Source: Candidatus Nitrosopumilus sp. (lineage in GTDB: Archaea > Thermoproteota > Nitrososphaeria > Nitrososphaerales > Nitrosopumilaceae). From it: a stretch of DNA of 24,861 nt. Below, piece after piece: positions 22,817-24,861 of this stretch (the stretch's first letter is position 1; each line of letters begins with the position of its first letter). The stretch is taken from positions 1 to 24,861 of the forward strand of contig JABDKK010000160.1 of assembly GCA_013002265.1 (NCBI GenBank), in the 5' to 3' direction. Below the pieces are notes generated by a model. The model had not been told where the DNA came from. It did not search any database and saw only the letters and a program-made list of their open reading frames with translations. Position numbers and translations under genes: made by a program.

Positions 22817-23591
22817 TTTTTTTCAGTGCTTCCTTTGCCGTACCTTTTCTGAAAATTATTTCAGCTAGTGCCTCTACCATTTTTTCAGGTGACTTGTGAG
22901 CAAAGATGTTTCTGCCATATGTTACTCCTTTAGCACCTGCTGTCATGGCATCCTCTGTCATTTGCAGAATATCTAAATCTGTTTTTGCTTTAGGCCCTCC
23001 AGCAATTACAATTGGAACTGGTGTGCTCTTTACAATTTTTGCAAATGAATCAACATCTCCAGTGTAAAGTGTTTTAACAATATCTGCTCCACATTCAGCA
23101 CCAATTCTTGCAACATGTCCTACAATTTCTGGATCATGAGGATCTTTGATATTTTCACCTCTAGGATACATCATTGCTAAAAGCGGCATGCCCCATTTGT
23201 GACATTGATCAGATGTCATTCCAAGCTGCTCTAACATCTCAGGTTCTTCTTTTCCACCTATGTTGATATGTAATGAAACACCGTCTGCTCCCATGGCTAC
23301 TGCCTCTTTGACTGTACCTGTGAGCATCTTTCGATTTGGTGATAATGATAATGATGTGCTACTTGAAAAATGAACTAAAACCCCAACCTTTGTTGGCTTT
23401 GGTAATGTTTTGAGAATCCCCTTATTGATAATAATGCTTGTGAGTCCATGATTTTCACATTTGTAAATAATGTCTGCAGGATTTTCAAGACCCTCAATAG
23501 GACCATTTGAAATTCCATGATCCATTGGAATACAAAGCATTCTTCCTTTTCTTAGAATTCGATTAAGTCTAATTTGATTACCTGATACCAT
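22809..23591 (-). CDS. aroA': 2-amino-3,7-dideoxy-D-threo-hept-6-ulosonate (ADH) synthase
   Basis: A 260-aa member of the class I (Schiff-base) aldolase family of DhnA/FBA type. MDHGISNGPIEGLENP near the N-terminus, the barrel strand DIVKTLYTGD with the likely Schiff-base Lys, and IVIAGGPKA with the phosphate-binding glycines are present. It transfers a ketose-phosphate unit to aspartate semialdehyde to form ADH, replacing the DAHP route. The neighbouring DHQ synthase II decides in favour of ADH synthase over fructose-bisphosphate aldolase. It is the first gene of the cluster, with a TATA-like box (23617-23624) upstream. Confidence 0.93.
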   Translation of the reverse strand: MVSGNQIRLNRILRKGRMLCIPMDHGISNGPIEGLENPADIIYKCENHGLTSIIINKGILKTLPKPTKVGVLVHFSSSTSLSLSPNRKMLTGTVKEAVAMGADGVSLHINIGGKEEPEMLEQLGMTSDQCHKWGMPLLAMMYPRGENIKDPHDPEIVGHVARIGAECGADIVKTLYTGDVDSFAKIVKSTPVPIVIAGGPKAKTDLDILQMTEDAMTAGAKGVTYGRNIFAHKSPEKMVEALAEIIFRKGTAKEALKKIE

Positions 23592-23616
23592 GAGATGATC
23601 TGATTTTTGTGCCCTA

Positions 23617-23624
23617 CTTAAAAA
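23617..23624 (-). promoter_or_regulatory. TATA-like box of the aromatic cluster
   Basis: TTTTTAAG on the minus strand lies 26-33 nt upstream of ATG 23591. It is the likely main promoter for the first six genes (ADH synthase to aroA). Confidence 0.5.
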
Positions 23625-23715
23625 TAACGTGAATCACTGAACTCAAAATCATTACTTATTGAGCACAAATCAATCATATGGCTAATTCCTTTTTTACCTA
23701 TGATTTCTATCAAGG

Positions 23716-23723
23716 ATTAAATA
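23716..23723 (+). promoter_or_regulatory. TATA-like box of the mqnC-like gene
   Basis: ATTAAATA starts 32 nt before TTG 23748. It lies in the same 156-nt divergent region as the aromatic cluster promoter. Confidence 0.45.
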
Positions 23724-23747
23724 GAAATTACAAAGAATGAATAACAA

Positions 23748-24861
23748 TTGAGTCAGACAACTGAGCAGATACAAAAAAGTGACATTAAAGATATTTTAGA
23801 AAATTCTCTTAAAGGTCAACGACCCAGTCCTGAAGACTGCATGAGATTATTAGAATCTGATGATGTTCATTTAATGGGACTTGTATCTGGACATTTAACT
23901 AGAAAACAATTTGGCAAAAAGGCCTCATTTGTAAATAATATTATTTTGAATTATACTAATGTCTGTATCACTGATTGTAAATTTTGTGCTTTTTATCGTT
24001 CTCCTGGTTCAGAAGATGCTTACACTTTATCCCTTGATCAAATTGAATCCAGAGTCAAAACGTCTTGGGACCTGTTTAAGATCCGCCAAGTTTTGATTCA
24101 AGGCGGGCATAACCCAAATTTGAAAATAGAATACTATGAAGATGCATTCAAAATGATCCGTGAAAAATTTCCTAAAGTAGGTGTGCATGGATTATCTACA
24201 TCTGAAATCGATATGATTGCACGAGTCGAAAAATCATCCACGAAAGAGATTCTATCTCGTCTAAAAGATGCTGGTTTACAATCAATTCCTGGAGCAGGTG
24301 CTGAAATACTAGTTGATTCTGTTAAAGATATTATCAGTCCTAAGAAAATATCAAGTGCTGATTGGATAAGAATAATGGATGAAGCTCATTCACTTGGAAT
24401 TCCCGCATCTGCAACAATGATGTATGGACATGTTGAAAATAAACAAGACATAGTTGATCATTTTTTCAAAATTGTAAAACTACAAGAAAAAACTAAAGGA
24501 TTCATGGCATTTATCCCGTGGAATTTTGAGCCAAATAATACCCTGATGCAAGAAGAAGGAATTGTTGAATACGGTACTGGAGGAATTCAGCTTTTGAAAA
24601 TGATAGCAATATCTAGATTGGTTTTAGATGGATTAATTCCTCACATTCAATCTTCATGGCTTACAAATGGAGTTGGTATGGCACAACTTGCATTGCAATA
24701 TGGTGCTGATGACTTTGGTGGAACACTAATTGGTGAAGAAGTAGTTTCATGCACTGGTGCACGCTCAACTGAGCTTACTGATAAAATAATCATGGATGCA
24801 ATACATCAAATTGGTTACGAAGTTGAAGAGCGAGATAATTTCTACAATCCTGTGACACTAT
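23748..24861 (+). CDS. mqnC: MqnC/CofH-family radical SAM enzyme, 3' end cut by window
   Basis: The open frame from TTG 23748 runs off the right edge after 371 codons without a stop, close to the usual family length (about 360-390). The radical SAM cluster motif is C73-x3-C77-x2-C80 (CITDCKFC), followed by AFYR, VLIQGGHNP, PGAGAEIL, MMYGHVE and IPWNFEPNNT. These fit the dehypoxanthine futalosine cyclase (MqnC) branch, which forms the naphthoquinone precursor of menaquinone. The related CofH, which makes the F420 chromophore, is the alternative. The start is inferred from the TATA-like spacing; the next in-frame ATG (23841) would remove family-typical sequence. Divergence from a chorismate cluster suits the futalosine pathway. 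Confidence 0.85.
   Translation, partial: MSQTTEQIQKSDIKDILENSLKGQRPSPEDCMRLLESDDVHLMGLVSGHLTRKQFGKKASFVNNIILNYTNVCITDCKFCAFYRSPGSEDAYTLSLDQIESRVKTSWDLFKIRQVLIQGGHNPNLKIEYYEDAFKMIREKFPKVGVHGLSTSEIDMIARVEKSSTKEILSRLKDAGLQSIPGAGAEILVDSVKDIISPKKISSADWIRIMDEAHSLGIPASATMMYGHVENKQDIVDHFFKIVKLQEKTKGFMAFIPWNFEPNNTLMQEEGIVEYGTGGIQLLKMIAISRLVLDGLIPHIQSSWLTNGVGMAQLALQYGADDFGGTLIGEEVVSCTGARSTELTDKIIMDAIHQIGYEVEERDNFYNPVTL

Noticed and set aside
23592..23640. Box C-like GATGAT and CTGA strings upstream of ADH synthase
   Set aside because: No second box pair, correct spacing or closing stem, so not a C/D RNA.

Overview
The window looks like the chromosome of an ammonia-oxidizing type archaeon (Nitrososphaerota/Thaumarchaeota, most like the marine Nitrosopumilus lineage). 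The evidence is the low GC, the archaeal information-processing genes (aIF5A, SRP54, Pus10, eS24, eS27), the archaeal versions of the early shikimate enzymes (ADH synthase, DHQ synthase II, GHMP-type shikimate kinase), a ThiD-ThiN fusion, and TATA-like boxes about 26-34 nt before many start codons, which implies mostly leaderless mRNAs. The species assignment is inference; no rRNA or amo gene is present.

Region 1-6.7 kb holds translation and RNA genes: the 3' tail of an unidentified gene, an unrecognised 203-aa protein, aIF5A, a box C/D guide RNA directly behind it, Dph6 (diphthamide on EF-2), SRP54, Pus10, a 32-aa very basic miniprotein, a small HExxH protein, then eS24-eS27 on the minus strand and a DUF309 protein.

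Region 6.7-14.4 kb is mixed metabolism: phosphoglycerate mutase (ApgM), a GalT-like HIT transferase, a 4-TM protein, a GNA1-like acetyltransferase coupled to a decayed sugar-nucleotidyltransferase pseudogene, and a thiamine cluster (thiDN minus, thiC plus) with two small proteins and a broken zinc-finger relic between them. A Nudix gene ends convergently against thiC.

Region 14.4-23.6 kb is a minus-strand aromatic amino acid cluster, nine genes in exact pathway order: ADH synthase, DHQ synthase II, AroD, AroE, shikimate kinase, AroA, AroC, chorismate mutase-aminotransferase fusion, TyrA (then Nudix). Most junctions overlap or nearly touch. The exception is a 323-nt gap before aroC, which contains an aroC promoter, a 12-bp palindrome and signs of a short plus-strand transcript. 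Divergent from the cluster, and cut by the window end, is an MqnC/CofH-type radical SAM gene. If it is MqnC, it draws on the same chorismate for menaquinone.

The most interesting non-coding element is the C/D RNA at 1304-1375. Its D guide matches a CAU anticodon loop and places the methylated base exactly on C34 of elongator tRNA-Met. No tRNA, rRNA, CRISPR array, insertion sequence or defence system was seen.
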